Assembly (NCBI GenBank): GCA_963746825.1
Contig: CAVVCU010000007.1
Span: forward strand, 62,001 to 126,000
Length of the DNA: 64,000 nt
Source: JACVRW01 sp963746825
GTDB lineage: Bacteria; Actinomycetota; Thermoleophilia; Solirubrobacterales; Thermoleophilaceae
Reading direction: 5' to 3'
The notes beneath the pieces were generated by a model. That model ran no database searches, was not told the origin of the DNA, and was given only the letters and a program-made list of their open reading frames with translations. A program made the translations under genes and the position numbers. This document shows, piece after piece, positions 17,108-25,769 of the stretch. Numbering within the stretch: position 1 is the stretch's first letter; each line of letters starts with the position of its first letter.

Positions 17108-17687
17108 CCGGAGCCGAGCTCGGCGACCGCGCGCCGCACCTGGAGCGGTCCCCTCCCGTGGACGGTCAGCCTCGTCCCGCCATCCCCCAGACCCTCGACG
17201 GCGACGGTGAGTTGCTCGCGATCCTTGATGAGCAGGGCGAGCAGCCCGATGGGAAACGTGATGAGCGCGAGGAACGTCCAGGCCGGGCGAACGAGCGCTC
17301 GAAGATGATCCGGTCGCGCTCGATCACGGCGATCTCAAAGCCGAAGCGAGTGAGCGACGGCGCCACGTTCTTCAGCGCCTTGGCCAGAACGTCCTCGGGA
17401 GGCTGGACCACTTCGAGCGTTTGAAGGAACGGAGCCCGGCCCGGAAACCACGGGCGGCGCGACTTCCTGCGGGCGGGCGGGCTCGATGGGACGGACGGCA
17501 GGTCGGGCAGGCCGGCCATTGCTTCGGCGAGCTCCCCGTAGGTGGTGGCGCGGTAGACCGACGCCACCCGGTCGGGCAGTTCCTCGAGAGTCAACCGCCC
17601 GGCGGCGCAGTGCTCCTTGAGGTCGCTGACCGCGAGCTCTCGTTCCGCGTCGGAGAGGCGAAGGTCGCGGGCCGATCCCGAGGACAT
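17104..17687 (-). CDS. DUF1707 (SHOCT-like) membrane protein, frame broken near 17283
   Basis: The N-terminal ~55 residues are a DUF1707 domain (RLSDAERELAVSDLKEHCAAGRLTLEEL, RVASVYRATTYGELAEAM), typical of small actinobacterial membrane proteins. After ERSFARP the frame changes; the continuing frame reads AWTFLALITFPIGLLALLIK, a transmembrane helix, then a beta-rich tail ending AELGSG. One missing base at CGGCCTGG restores one ~194-residue protein. Without the repair the protein would lose its membrane anchor. Role unknown. Confidence 0.8.
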
Positions 17688-18170
17688 CGTGCCGAGCTTA
17701 TGACTCAGGCGACCGGGTCGGGAATAGCTCCGGCCCTTTCGCGGTCTCTCACTCCGACGCCCCTACGAAACGGAGATGGAAGACCTGATGAACGGATACA
17801 TGTGGTTCCACGCGGGCCGGTCGCTGTCGAAGCCCACTCACTCGCCGCCCAAGCGCCAGACGCGCCGGTCCTGGATGGCCTGGATTACCCGGCCGGCCCT
17901 CAGGTCGCCTGATAGTTCGGGCCGTCGCCGCCTTCAGGTGGAGTCGAGCGCCCGCCCTTCGCGGTAATCGCCCCGCACTGCGACGCAGTTCGACGGCGTC
18001 ACCTGCATCTGCACCTGGTGCTTGGGACCGGGGCGGGAATGTAGCTCGTGTCCCCTGGCTTACCAAGCCAGCTGAGATGCCTGCGGGCGAGCTATTCAAG
18101 GACGCAGGGGTGAAGCGGTGCACCAGCACCGCGAACCCCGAGGACGCCGAAGAGCTCGCTCGCAGGCCCT
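17688..18170. other. Gene-poor stretch with decayed sequence
   Basis: A 483-base stretch between the DUF1707 start and the ETF-QO end. It contains the ETF-QO tail copy at 17900-18025 (separate entry). The part 18040-18170 reads as a short coding-like plus-strand fragment (EMPAGELFKDAGVKRC) without start or recognisable family. Open frames here are short and lack ribosome-binding sites. It looks like the remains of a rearrangement. Confidence 0.5.
17900..18025 (-). pseudogene. Partial duplicate of the ETF-QO C-terminus
   Basis: This segment repeats the last ~40 codons of the ETF-QO gene (18171-18300), including QVTPSNCV, the Lys-Gly-Gly region and the final NYQAT-stop. It differs by scattered substitutions (several synonymous, e.g. 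in the NYQAT codons) and by one extra base inside the Cys-rich segment that breaks its frame. It has no start. Synonymous drift suggests an older partial duplication followed by decay, not an assembly artefact alone. Confidence 0.8.
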
Positions 18171-19904
18171 TCAGGTGGCTTGGTAGTTCGGGCCGTCGCC
18201 GCCTTCAGGTGGAGTCAAGCGCCCGCCCTTCGCGGTAATCGCCCCGCACTGGACGCAGTTCGACGGCGTCACCTGCATCCGCACCTCGTGCTTGCCGTCG
18301 AGCTTGCCGTTGCCGTTCTCGCTCGCGGCCTCGAGCTCCTCGTCGGGCACCTCGTAAACCTGGGCGGGGCACATGTTCTGCCACATCAGGGCCACCTCGA
18401 GCGGCACCTTGTCCTGGATGCGGATGTGGTTGGGGGCGTCGTCGCGGGTGGCGTTGCCGGAGGCGAACACCGATGAGAGCTTGTCGAAGGTGGTCTTGCC
18501 GTCGGGCTTGGGGTAGTCGCGCTCGGGGCCGATGAACACGTCGACGGTGGCGTCGTCGTGGGTGGCCCAGCGCCCGCCGGGGAAGCGCCCGCCGGAGATC
18601 TCCATCATGTTGGCCACCGCGCCGCCCACGAGGAAGCCGCGGGCGAAGGGCTGGCGCATGTTGCGCGAGCGGTAGGTGTCCTTCTCTATCTCCGAGCCCT
18701 CGACCTTGGCGGCGTAGTTGGAGAGATCGTCGCAGTCGCGGCCCGCCTTGAGGCGCTCGACGATCGCCTCGGCGGCGAACATGCCGGCGTGCATCGCGTA
18801 GTGCACGCCCTTGAGCGTGGGCACGTTGACCATGCCCGCGGCGTCGCCGCAGATCGCCATGCCCGGCGCCCACAGCCGCTTCGGCCGCGCCCAGTAGCCG
18901 CCCGAGGGCAGCGTCTTGGCCCCCCAGCCGACCCGCTTGCCGCCCTCGAGGATCTCCGCCACCAGCGGATGCCCCTTGAGCTGCTGCAGCGCGTCGTGGA
19001 CCGAGAAGCGGGCGTCGCGGTAGTCGAGGCCGGTCACGAAGCCCATCGAAACCCGGTCCTCGCCCATGGGGTAGACGAACGAGCCGCCGAACTCGCGGTA
19101 CTTGGCCGCGAAGCGCAGCGGCCAGCCCATGGTGTGCACCACGCGGTCGAGCGGCTTCTCGACCTCCCAGACCTCCTTGACACCGATCTCCCACTGCTGC
19201 GGATCCTCGGAGCCCAGGCTGAAGTGGCGAATGGCGGCCCCGGTCAGATGTCCCTGGGTCCCTTCGCAGAGGACGGTGGCCTTGGCGATCAGATCGGCGC
19301 CGGGCTCGAAGTTCGAGAGCTCGTCGCCCTCGCGGTCGCGGCCCTTGTCGCCCGAGCGCACGCCCACCACCCGGCCGTCCTCCACCAGCAGCTTGGCCGC
19401 GGCGGTCTCGCCCAGGATGTAGACGCCCGCCTCCTCGGCCTGCTCGGACATCCAGCGGCCCAGCTGGGCCACCGAGGTCACGTGGTTGCCGTGGTTTCGA
19501 AACGGCGGCGGGGTCGGCTTGAGCGGGATGGCGCGCTTGCGGTTGGGCAGCAGGTAGACCGCGTCCTTGTCGACCGTGCCGTAGGTCGGCCAGTCCTCCT
19601 CGGACACGTCGGGGAAGAGCTTCTTCATGGCCGACGGCTTCATCATCGCCCCCGACAGCAGGTGCGAGCCGGGCGTCTTGCCCTTCTCCACCAGCGCGAT
19701 CGGCACCTCGCCGAGCGACTCCATCAGCGTCTCGTCCTCGGCCAGCAGCTGGCCGAGCCGGATCGCGCAGGCCAGGCCGGCGGGGCCTCCGCCGACGATG
19801 GCCACCCCGACCTCGATGCGCTCGTCCTCGGGATCCGTGGGCGAGCCCACGAACTCCTTGGCCGAGTCGACCGGCGGGGGAAACTCGATCGGAGCGGTGG
19901 GCAA
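18171..19904 (-). CDS. Electron transfer flavoprotein:quinone oxidoreductase-like protein
   Basis: A 577-residue flavoprotein passing electrons from ETF to the membrane quinone pool. It follows etfA by four bases from TTG 19904 (LPTAPIEFPPP). The FAD-binding motif is VGVAIVGGGPAGLACAIRLG, with CGDAAGMVNVPTLKGVHYAM as second flavin motif. The C-terminal ferredoxin-like domain has CPAQVYEV and then NCVQCGAITAKGG: the canonical CxxCxxC is reduced to CxxCxxI, so one of four cluster ligands is absent. In actinobacteria the acceptor would be menaquinone (inference). Confidence 0.92.
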   Translation of the reverse strand: MPTAPIEFPPPVDSAKEFVGSPTDPEDERIEVGVAIVGGGPAGLACAIRLGQLLAEDETLMESLGEVPIALVEKGKTPGSHLLSGAMMKPSAMKKLFPDVSEEDWPTYGTVDKDAVYLLPNRKRAIPLKPTPPPFRNHGNHVTSVAQLGRWMSEQAEEAGVYILGETAAAKLLVEDGRVVGVRSGDKGRDREGDELSNFEPGADLIAKATVLCEGTQGHLTGAAIRHFSLGSEDPQQWEIGVKEVWEVEKPLDRVVHTMGWPLRFAAKYREFGGSFVYPMGEDRVSMGFVTGLDYRDARFSVHDALQQLKGHPLVAEILEGGKRVGWGAKTLPSGGYWARPKRLWAPGMAICGDAAGMVNVPTLKGVHYAMHAGMFAAEAIVERLKAGRDCDDLSNYAAKVEGSEIEKDTYRSRNMRQPFARGFLVGGAVANMMEISGGRFPGGRWATHDDATVDVFIGPERDYPKPDGKTTFDKLSSVFASGNATRDDAPNHIRIQDKVPLEVALMWQNMCPAQVYEVPDEELEAASENGNGKLDGKHEVRMQVTPSNCVQCGAITAKGGRLTPPEGGDGPNYQAT

Positions 19905-19908
19905 GGCG

Positions 19909-20883
19909 CTAGCCCTTCTTCGCCTGCACGGCCTCGGTGAGCTTGGGCAGGATCTTGTTGAGGTCGCCCACCACGCCGAGGTCCGAGAACTCGAAGATCG
20001 GCGCGTTGGGGTCCTTGTTGATGGCGACGATGTTCTCCGAGTTCTGCATGCCGACCTTGTGCTGGATCGCGCCCGAGATGCCCGCCGCCAGGTACAGCTT
20101 CGGCGCGACGGTCTTGCCCGTCTGCCCGATCTGGGCGGCGTAGGGGTACCAGCCGGCGTCGACGACCGCGCGGGTGGCGGCAACCGCCCCGCCGAGCGCA
20201 CCGGCCAGCTCCTCGCAGGCCTCGAAGCCCTCGGCCTTGCCGAGGCCGCGGCCTCCGGCCACCAGGATGTCGGCGTCCTCGATGTTCACGTCGGCGCCGC
20301 GCTGCTCGCCGCGCTGGACCATCACGGCCTTTGTGGAATGCGCCTCGAGCTCGACGTCGACGTCGACCACCTCGGCCGCGCCGTCACCGCTCTCGGCGAT
20401 GTCGAAGGCGTTGAGGCGGCCGATGATGATGCCGGTGTCGCCCACGTAGCCCACGTCGACGATGGCCGAGTCCTGGAGGATCGGGCGCTCGGCCACGAGG
20501 CCGCCGTCCTGGGCCTTGACCGCGGTCACCTCCATGGTCACCCCGGCGTTGAGCCGCGCGGTCAGGCCGGCGCCGATCTCGAACCCGAGCAGGCCGCCGC
20601 CGAACAGGGCGTAGCCGTAGTCGTTCTCCGAGATGACCTTGGCCATCACGTCGACCACCGGCTGAGCGAGTCCCTCGGGCGCCTTGGCCCGGAAGACCTT
20701 GGTGGCTCCGTACGTGCCCAGGGAGGCGCACAGGTCATCGGTCAGGTCGTCGCCGCCGACCACCACGGCGGCGCACTCGCCGCCGAGCTCCTTGGCCAGC
20801 TTGGCGCCCTCGGACACCGCGCCCAGCGAGTTCTTGTTGAACTCGCCCTCGTAGTGAAGTGCGTAGACCAGGATCCCGCTCAT
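19909..20883 (-). CDS. etfA: Electron transfer flavoprotein alpha subunit
   Basis: The 324-residue FAD-binding subunit (FixB family). The C-terminal FAD domain shows GGRGLGKAEGFEACEELA, then GQTGKTVAPKLYLAAGISGA and IVAINKDPNAPIFEFSDLGV, all conserved. ATG 20883 overlaps the etfB stop (ATGA). It forms ETF with etfB and collects electrons from acyl-CoA dehydrogenases; the next gene passes them to quinone. Confidence 0.97.
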   Translation of the reverse strand: MSGILVYALHYEGEFNKNSLGAVSEGAKLAKELGGECAAVVVGGDDLTDDLCASLGTYGATKVFRAKAPEGLAQPVVDVMAKVISENDYGYALFGGGLLGFEIGAGLTARLNAGVTMEVTAVKAQDGGLVAERPILQDSAIVDVGYVGDTGIIIGRLNAFDIAESGDGAAEVVDVDVELEAHSTKAVMVQRGEQRGADVNIEDADILVAGGRGLGKAEGFEACEELAGALGGAVAATRAVVDAGWYPYAAQIGQTGKTVAPKLYLAAGISGAIQHKVGMQNSENIVAINKDPNAPIFEFSDLGVVGDLNKILPKLTEAVQAKKG

Positions 20884-21674
20884 GCCAGCAACTTCCTCTC
20901 GTCGAGCCAGCTGACGATCTTCTCGACCGTCTCGTTGGTGTCCTCGTCCTCGATCAGCTCACCGGCGGCCTTCGCCTCCGGCGGGTTCACGGCGAGGACC
21001 TTCGTCTTGGAGCCGCCTTCGCCGACCTGGTCGGACTCGATGCCGACGTCGCCGGCCGCCTTCTTGTCGAGCGGCTTCTTCTTGGCTCCCATGATGGCCT
21101 TGAGCGACGGATAGCGGGGCTCGTTGATGGCGTCGCCCACTGAGATCACCGCCGGCAGCTCGACGGCGACGGTGTCGTAGCCGTACTCGGCCTGGCGCTC
21201 GCAGCGCAGCTTGCCGTCCTCCACGTCGATCTTGATCACCTGCGTGAGCGAGGGCATCTTCAGGTGGTCGGCCACGACGGCGCCGATCGTGTAGCACTCG
21301 CCGTCGTCCGACTGCTGGCCGAGCAGAACGATGTCGGGCGACTCGGACTCGAGCACCTTGGCCAGCGCGTAGCCGGTGGCGCACACGTCCGAGCCGGCCA
21401 GCGCCTCGTCGGTCAGGTGGACCGAGCGGTCGGCGCCCAGCGACACCGCCTTGTGCAGCGCGCGGAAGGCCGACTCGGGGCCCATCGTCACGGCGACGAT
21501 CTCGTCGACGTCGATCTCGCCTCCCTCGCGGAGCTGCATCGCGGCCTCGATCGCGTGCGTGTCGAACGGATTGAGGTTCTTCTCGCCCGAACGGTCGAGA
21601 CGCTTGGAACCGTCGTCCATGCGCTTCTCGACGGCCGCGTCGGGTACCTCTTTCACGAGGACGCAGATCTTCAC
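20880..21674 (-). CDS. etfB: Electron transfer flavoprotein beta subunit
   Basis: A 264-residue ETF beta subunit starting at GTG 21674 (VKICVLVKEVPDAAVEKRM). The AMP-binding and recognition-loop regions (NPFDTHAIEAAMQLRE, GADRSVHLTDEALAGSDV, GEQ-like GQQSDDGECYTIG) fit the family, and the C-terminal arm (AKAAGELIEDEDTNETVEKI) extends towards etfA. First gene of the etfB-etfA-ETF-QO operon; a palindrome 56 bases upstream may be its operator. Confidence 0.97.
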   Translation of the reverse strand: MKICVLVKEVPDAAVEKRMDDGSKRLDRSGEKNLNPFDTHAIEAAMQLREGGEIDVDEIVAVTMGPESAFRALHKAVSLGADRSVHLTDEALAGSDVCATGYALAKVLESESPDIVLLGQQSDDGECYTIGAVVADHLKMPSLTQVIKIDVEDGKLRCERQAEYGYDTVAVELPAVISVGDAINEPRYPSLKAIMGAKKKPLDKKAAGDVGIESDQVGEGGSKTKVLAVNPPEAKAAGELIEDEDTNETVEKIVSWLDERKLLA

Positions 21675-21729
21675 GGAAGCTTTCTCCTTCGTAGGGATTC
21701 GCCGGCTAGGCGACCCGCCATATTACTTC

Positions 21730-21747
21730 ATTGACTGACGAGTCAAT
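21730..21747. promoter_or_regulatory. Palindromic operator candidate upstream of etfB (TetR type)
   Basis: A perfect inverted repeat, ATTGACT-GACG-AGTCAAT, 56 bases before the etfB start. It contains a TTGACT that could serve as a -35 element. The TGACTNNNNAGTCA form is the kind of site bound by TetR-family repressors of fatty-acid degradation (FadR/KstR-like). The regulator itself is not in the window. Confidence 0.5.
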
Positions 21748-21769
21748 CGCCTCGTGCGCCAAGCTGAGC

Positions 21770-21813
21770 GTGGGCCCCCGAATCCACGCTGGAGGTGGAA
21801 ACGAGGGCCCACA
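21770..21813. repeat. Nested hairpin repeat, copy 1
   Basis: Outer arms GTGGGCCC (21770-21777) and GGGCCCAC (21805-21812) enclose an inner CCAC/GTGG stem. The right-hand 28 bases (21786-21813) match a second locus at 43858-43885 with one difference. It lies just past the end of the DHA2 transporter gene. There is no T-run, so it is not a classical terminator. Confidence 0.65.
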
Positions 21814-21825
21814 GTCGGCCAGAGA

Positions 21826-23397
21826 CTAGGCGGCGACGGGCTGCGGGGCGCCCTGCCCGCTCGCCACGTGGGCCACCTCGACCGGCGTGTCGCGCTCGAT
21901 GTCGCGCTCGCGCACGAGCCAGAGCGCCGCGATCGCGGCGACCAGGGACATCACGCCTCCGAGCATGATGATCTCGTTCAGGCCGGAGATGAAGCCCTGC
22001 TCTGCGGCGTCGGCCACGGTTCCCCGGGCGCCGGCGGGCACGGAGCCCAGCGCGGCGTCGAGGTTGCCCGACGACGCGGCCTCGATCAGCTGCCGGGGGC
22101 GCTCCCCGGTGGCCGCGGGGGTCCCCGCGGCGACCTGCTCGATCTCCGACGCGCCGCGGCTGAGGAAGATCGCTCCCCAGGCCGCGATGCCCACGGCCAC
22201 GCCGACCTGGCGGAACGTGTCGTTGATCCCGGCGGCCATGCCGCTCTGCTCCTTGGGCACCACGCTCAGAGCCACGTCGGCGATCACCGGGTTGAGCAGT
22301 CCGACGCCCGCTCCGGCGAGCACGAAGCCGCCCAGCATCGCGGTCCACTCGTCGGCCGGATCGATACCGCCCATCAGGAGCAGCCCGAGGCCGGTCAGGC
22401 CCAGGCCGACGGACATGAGCACCCGCGCGGGAACCCGGCCCAGCAGTGCCCCGCCGGCGGCGGCCACGAAGAAGCTGACCACCGTGAACGGCAGGTAGAT
22501 CAGCCCCGCCTCGAGCGGCGAGTGCCCGAGGTGGTTCTGCAGGTAGAACGTCACGTACAGGAACAGGGCGAACATCGAGGCCGACACGCCGAGCGCCGCC
22601 AGCTGCACCCCCGTGAAGGCGGGCTTGCGGAACAGGCCCAGCGGCAGCATCGGCTCCTTCACCCGCGACTCGACCGCCACGAAGGCCACCAGCAGGGCGG
22701 CGGCGGCGCCCAGGAGCGAGACGATGAACGTGCTGCCCCAGCCCTCCTCGTTGCCGCGCAGGAGGCCGAACACGAGCAGGAACAGAGCCGAGCTGAACGT
22801 GGCGAGGCCCGCCCAATCGACCCGCGTCGCGCCGGGGTCGCGGCTCTCGCGCAGCTTCGCGTAGGTCAGGGCGATCATCGCGATGCCCACCGGCACGTTG
22901 ATGAAGAACACCCATTCCCAGCCCACGGAGTCGACGAGCGCGCCGCCCACCAGCGGCCCGATGGCCACCGATACTCCGATGGTCGCGCCGTAGACGCCCA
23001 TGGCCATGCCGCGCTCGCGGCCGGCCGCGAACTCCTGGGCCACGAGGGCCAGCGACACGGCGAACAGAATCGCTCCGCCGATCCCCTGGACCGCGCGCGA
23101 GATGTTGAGGAACGTCGGGTCGGGGGCCAGGCCGGCGGCCAGAGAAGCCAGCGAGAAGATGGCCAGGCCCACGGCAAAGACCCGCCGGCGGCCGAGGCGG
23201 TCGGCCAGAGAACCGGCGGTCAGGACCAGCGCCGCCAGCGCGAGCGTGTAGGCGTCGATCACCCATTGAAGCTCGGTGAAGCTCGCGTTCAGGTCCTCCT
23301 GAATCGCGGGCAGTGCCGTGTTCACCACGGTGATGTCGAGTAGGAGCATGAACGTCGCCACGCTCACCGCGATCAGCGTCCACCATTTGCGTTGCAT
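21826..23397 (-). CDS. DHA2-family MFS drug/proton antiporter (EmrB/QacA type)
   Basis: A 523-residue protein with about 14 membrane segments. Motif D1 is LLLDITVVNTALPAIQEDL and motif A is GSLADRLGRRRVFAVG; motif C-like VAIGPLVGGALVDSVGWEWVFFINVP follows. These define the 14-helix DHA2 multidrug exporters. It is divergent from a MarR-family gene at 23477 with a 79-base shared control region, the usual layout for an efflux pump repressed by its neighbour. Substrates cannot be read from sequence. Confidence 0.92.
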   Translation of the reverse strand: MQRKWWTLIAVSVATFMLLLDITVVNTALPAIQEDLNASFTELQWVIDAYTLALAALVLTAGSLADRLGRRRVFAVGLAIFSLASLAAGLAPDPTFLNISRAVQGIGGAILFAVSLALVAQEFAAGRERGMAMGVYGATIGVSVAIGPLVGGALVDSVGWEWVFFINVPVGIAMIALTYAKLRESRDPGATRVDWAGLATFSSALFLLVFGLLRGNEEGWGSTFIVSLLGAAAALLVAFVAVESRVKEPMLPLGLFRKPAFTGVQLAALGVSASMFALFLYVTFYLQNHLGHSPLEAGLIYLPFTVVSFFVAAAGGALLGRVPARVLMSVGLGLTGLGLLLMGGIDPADEWTAMLGGFVLAGAGVGLLNPVIADVALSVVPKEQSGMAAGINDTFRQVGVAVGIAAWGAIFLSRGASEIEQVAAGTPAATGERPRQLIEAASSGNLDAALGSVPAGARGTVADAAEQGFISGLNEIIMLGGVMSLVAAIAALWLVRERDIERDTPVEVAHVASGQGAPQPVAA

Positions 23398-23476
23398 GTC
23401 TAAGTCCTCCAGCTATAGTTAGTCAGGTAGCCTTGTCAGATCACCGTACCATAATCATCAGGCTGCCTTACCAACT
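23398..23476. promoter_or_regulatory. MarR/efflux control region with direct repeats
   Basis: The divergent region has lower GC than its surroundings and contains two direct repeats, TCAGGTAGCCTT (from 23423) and TCAGGCTGCCTT (from 23458), 35 bases apart. Either could be a binding site for the MarR-family product of 23477. Their position covers both likely promoters. Confidence 0.45.
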
Positions 23477-23929
23477 GTGACAAGCGACACACAACGAGAT
23501 CTCGCGCTCATCGCCCTGTTGAGCCAGGTGCGAGACGCCGTGGGGGCCGAGCTCTTCGCTCGGCTCAAGGAGCTTGGCTACGCCGAGCTGCGTCCGGCGC
23601 ACGGCTGCGTCTTCGGGAACATCGACGACGATGAGGGCTCGCGGCTGACCGAGCTGGCCGAGCGCTCCGGCTTCACCAAGCAGTCGGTGGGTGAGGCGGT
23701 GGCCGACCTCGAGCGCCTCGACTTCGTGGAGCGGGTCTCCGACCCGGCCGACGGCCGCGCCAAGATCATCCGGCTGACCCCTCACGGCAGGGAGGCGTTG
23801 TCGGCCTCGCAGGAGATCTTCGCCGAAATCGAGGGCCGCTTTGCCGCCGAGGTCGGCGAGGAACGCTACGCCGACTTCCGCGAGACCCTGCTAGAGCTTC
23901 AGGGCCTCACGCGGGCACTGCCTGCTTGA
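23477..23929 (+). CDS. MarR-family transcriptional regulator
   Basis: A 150-residue winged-helix regulator from GTG 23477. The HTH is LTELAERSGFTKQSVGEAVADLERLDFVERV and the wing DPADGRAKIIRLTPHGREAL, both typical of MarR. N- and C-terminal helices for dimerisation flank it. It probably represses the divergent efflux gene and itself, releasing on binding a small phenolic or lipophilic ligand (family knowledge). Its 3' end overlaps the convergent B12-binding gene by 23 bases. Confidence 0.93.
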   Translation: MTSDTQRDLALIALLSQVRDAVGAELFARLKELGYAELRPAHGCVFGNIDDDEGSRLTELAERSGFTKQSVGEAVADLERLDFVERVSDPADGRAKIIRLTPHGREALSASQEIFAEIEGRFAAEVGEERYADFRETLLELQGLTRALPA

Positions 23930-24305
23930 TGTAGTCGATGATCCCCTGAACCGGCGCGCCGGGGGTGAAGACCTCGGCCACGCCCAGCTCCTTGAGCTCG
24001 GCGATGTCGTCGCTCGGGATCGTGCCGCCCACCACCAGCACCACGTCCTGCGCACCCTCCTCCTCGAGCAGCTTGGAGATGCGCGGCACGAGGGTCATGT
24101 GGGCGCCGGAGAGGATCGACAGGCCGACCGCGTCGGCGTCCTCCTGGAGGACCGTTTCGACGATCTGCTCCGGCGTCTGATGCAGGCCGGTGTAGATCAC
24201 CTCCATGCCCGCGTCGCGCAGGGCACGGGCGATGATCTTCGCCCCACGGTCGTGGCCGTCGAGCCCAGGCTTGGCCACCACCACGCGGATCTTGCGGCTG
24301 TTCAC
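23907..24305 (-). CDS. Stand-alone cobalamin-binding subunit of an acyl-CoA mutase
   Basis: A 132-residue B12-binding domain. The DxHxxG motif is GLDGHDRGAK (lower axial His), followed by GLSILSGAHM and VVVGGTIPSDDIAELKELGV, characteristic of methylmalonyl-CoA mutase C-terminal domains. Length shows it is a separate small subunit, as in two-component methylmalonyl-/isobutyryl-CoA mutases. No large catalytic subunit is in the window, so the exact mutase is unknown. GTG start at 24305. No cobalamin riboswitch is seen upstream. Confidence 0.9.
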   Translation of the reverse strand: MNSRKIRVVVAKPGLDGHDRGAKIIARALRDAGMEVIYTGLHQTPEQIVETVLQEDADAVGLSILSGAHMTLVPRISKLLEEEGAQDVVLVVGGTIPSDDIAELKELGVAEVFTPGAPVQGIIDYIKQAVPA

Positions 24306-24338
24306 CCCGCCAGATTACCCCGGAACGCGCTCCGCGGC

Positions 24339-25769
24339 TCAGTCGAACAACTCGCGCCAGCGGCCGACGAACTCGAAGTCGGCGCGCCTGACCGTCCCGT
24401 CGTCGAGCTTGAGCATGAACTGGCGACACGTGCCGGCCCAGTCGCGCTGGGTGCGCCACATGAACAGGTAGCGCTCCTTTCGCGTGCGGAACGCGAGCTC
24501 CTTGAACCAGCGCGGGTGGCGCGCCGGCTCGCCGTCCGCGGGCTCCTCGCCCGAGCCGCACTCGATCTGCGCCACCCGCGGCCAGCCCTCCTCGACCACG
24601 TCGAGGCCGTGATCTCCGTCGAGCTCGAAGCGAATCGGCACGGGCAGGCCGGCCAGCCGGCGGTTGGTGCCCGGCCGGTTGCGCACGGGCGGGAGGAAGC
24701 CCTCGAAGTCGTAGACCACGCGGTACACGCTGCGCGCCACCGCGGAGTTGCCCGCGGCGTCGGCCGCGTCGACGCGGAAGGTTCTCTCTCCCACCGAGCC
24801 CGTGTCCACCGCGGCGCCGTCGGCCACCGTGCCCGCGCAGGAGGCCAGGCCCGACCCGCCGGGCTCGTCGGCGCAGCTGTAGTCGGCCTGCACGGCGTCG
24901 CCGAGCAGATAGACGGCACCGTCGAGCGGGCTGCGCAGGTCGATGGCGGGCGCCGCCTGATCGCCGGCCACCACCGTCAGGGTGTGGGTCACCACCGTCT
25001 CGTTGCCGGCCACGTCGCGCGCCGTAACCGTCACGGCCACCGGGCCCGGCGCGGAGGTGTCGAGCAACGTTCCGTCGGCGATGCTGCCCTCACAGGAGGC
25101 AAGCCCCGACCCCCCGTCCTCGTCGGCACAGGAGAAGTCGACCTCGACCGGGGCGCCGACGGCCACCTCGGCTCCGTCGAGCGGGCTGCGCAGGTCGACG
25201 CTCGGAGGCGTGGTGTCGGGAGGCGTACAGCCGGCGCCGGTCACCGTGATCCGGTAGGGGCCCGCGCCGCTGAGCCGGCCCGACCACTCGCTCACCGGCT
25301 GTGAGGCGCCGGGGCCGGTCGGGGCGAGCACCGGCGCGAGGGCGGGAAATATCAGGCCCCCGGCGCTGCTCGGGTCGAGGTTGAAGGGGCCCACCGCCAG
25401 GTAGTAGTCGCCGCCGGCATGAGGGGTGAGCGGATGACCGGCGGGCAGGGTCGACTGGCGTGAGCTCCCGTCGTCGTCGTTGCCGTACACGCCGAGGCCC
25501 GCCGAGTCGAAGAGGAAGAGCTGGGTGTCGACGGCGGTGCCTCCCACCGTCGAGGCCGAGAAGCCGCCCCCGCCGGGCAGGCACAGCTTGTACATGTCGA
25601 CGTCGTCGGCCGCGGCGAAGGTGCCCTCTATCTCCACCACGCTCTGCGCGGTCAGGTCCTGCGCGCCGGCGGGCAGGCTGCCGGCGTCGCCCGCCTCGGA
25701 GGCGGCATGGGCATGAGGAGCCATCAGCAGCATGGCTGCGGTGGCCAGGACAACGGAAAAGCGGATCAT
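24339..25769 (-). CDS. Secreted multi-domain protein with Ig-like and PxKF-type modules
   Basis: A 476-residue exported protein starting MIRFSVVLATAAMLLMAPHAHA at ATG 25769. Residues ~20-180 resemble a bacterial pre-peptidase C-terminal domain (VVEIEGTFAAADDVDMYKLC, GGDYYLAVGPFN). Two tandem Ig-like repeats follow, each starting DLRSPLDGA and containing FSCADEDGGSGLASC or YSCADEPGGSGLASC. The C-terminal ~130 residues resemble PxKF modules (GLPVPIRFELDGDHG). Likely a surface or extracellular binding protein; no catalytic motif seen. Confidence 0.8.
   Translation of the reverse strand: MIRFSVVLATAAMLLMAPHAHAASEAGDAGSLPAGAQDLTAQSVVEIEGTFAAADDVDMYKLCLPGGGGFSASTVGGTAVDTQLFLFDSAGLGVYGNDDDGSSRQSTLPAGHPLTPHAGGDYYLAVGPFNLDPSSAGGLIFPALAPVLAPTGPGASQPVSEWSGRLSGAGPYRITVTGAGCTPPDTTPPSVDLRSPLDGAEVAVGAPVEVDFSCADEDGGSGLASCEGSIADGTLLDTSAPGPVAVTVTARDVAGNETVVTHTLTVVAGDQAAPAIDLRSPLDGAVYLLGDAVQADYSCADEPGGSGLASCAGTVADGAAVDTGSVGERTFRVDAADAAGNSAVARSVYRVVYDFEGFLPPVRNRPGTNRRLAGLPVPIRFELDGDHGLDVVEEGWPRVAQIECGSGEEPADGEPARHPRWFKELAFRTRKERYLFMWRTQRDWAGTCRQFMLKLDDGTVRRADFEFVGRWRELFD

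Noticed and set aside
18030..18170. tRNA-like or small RNA gene between the two ETF-QO tails
   Set aside because: No cloverleaf could be drawn; the pairing seen (CCTGGCTTACCAAGCCAG) is a local hairpin only.
24306..24338. Cobalamin riboswitch before the B12-binding mutase subunit
   Set aside because: The space to the next gene is only 33 bases and holds no B12-box sequence.
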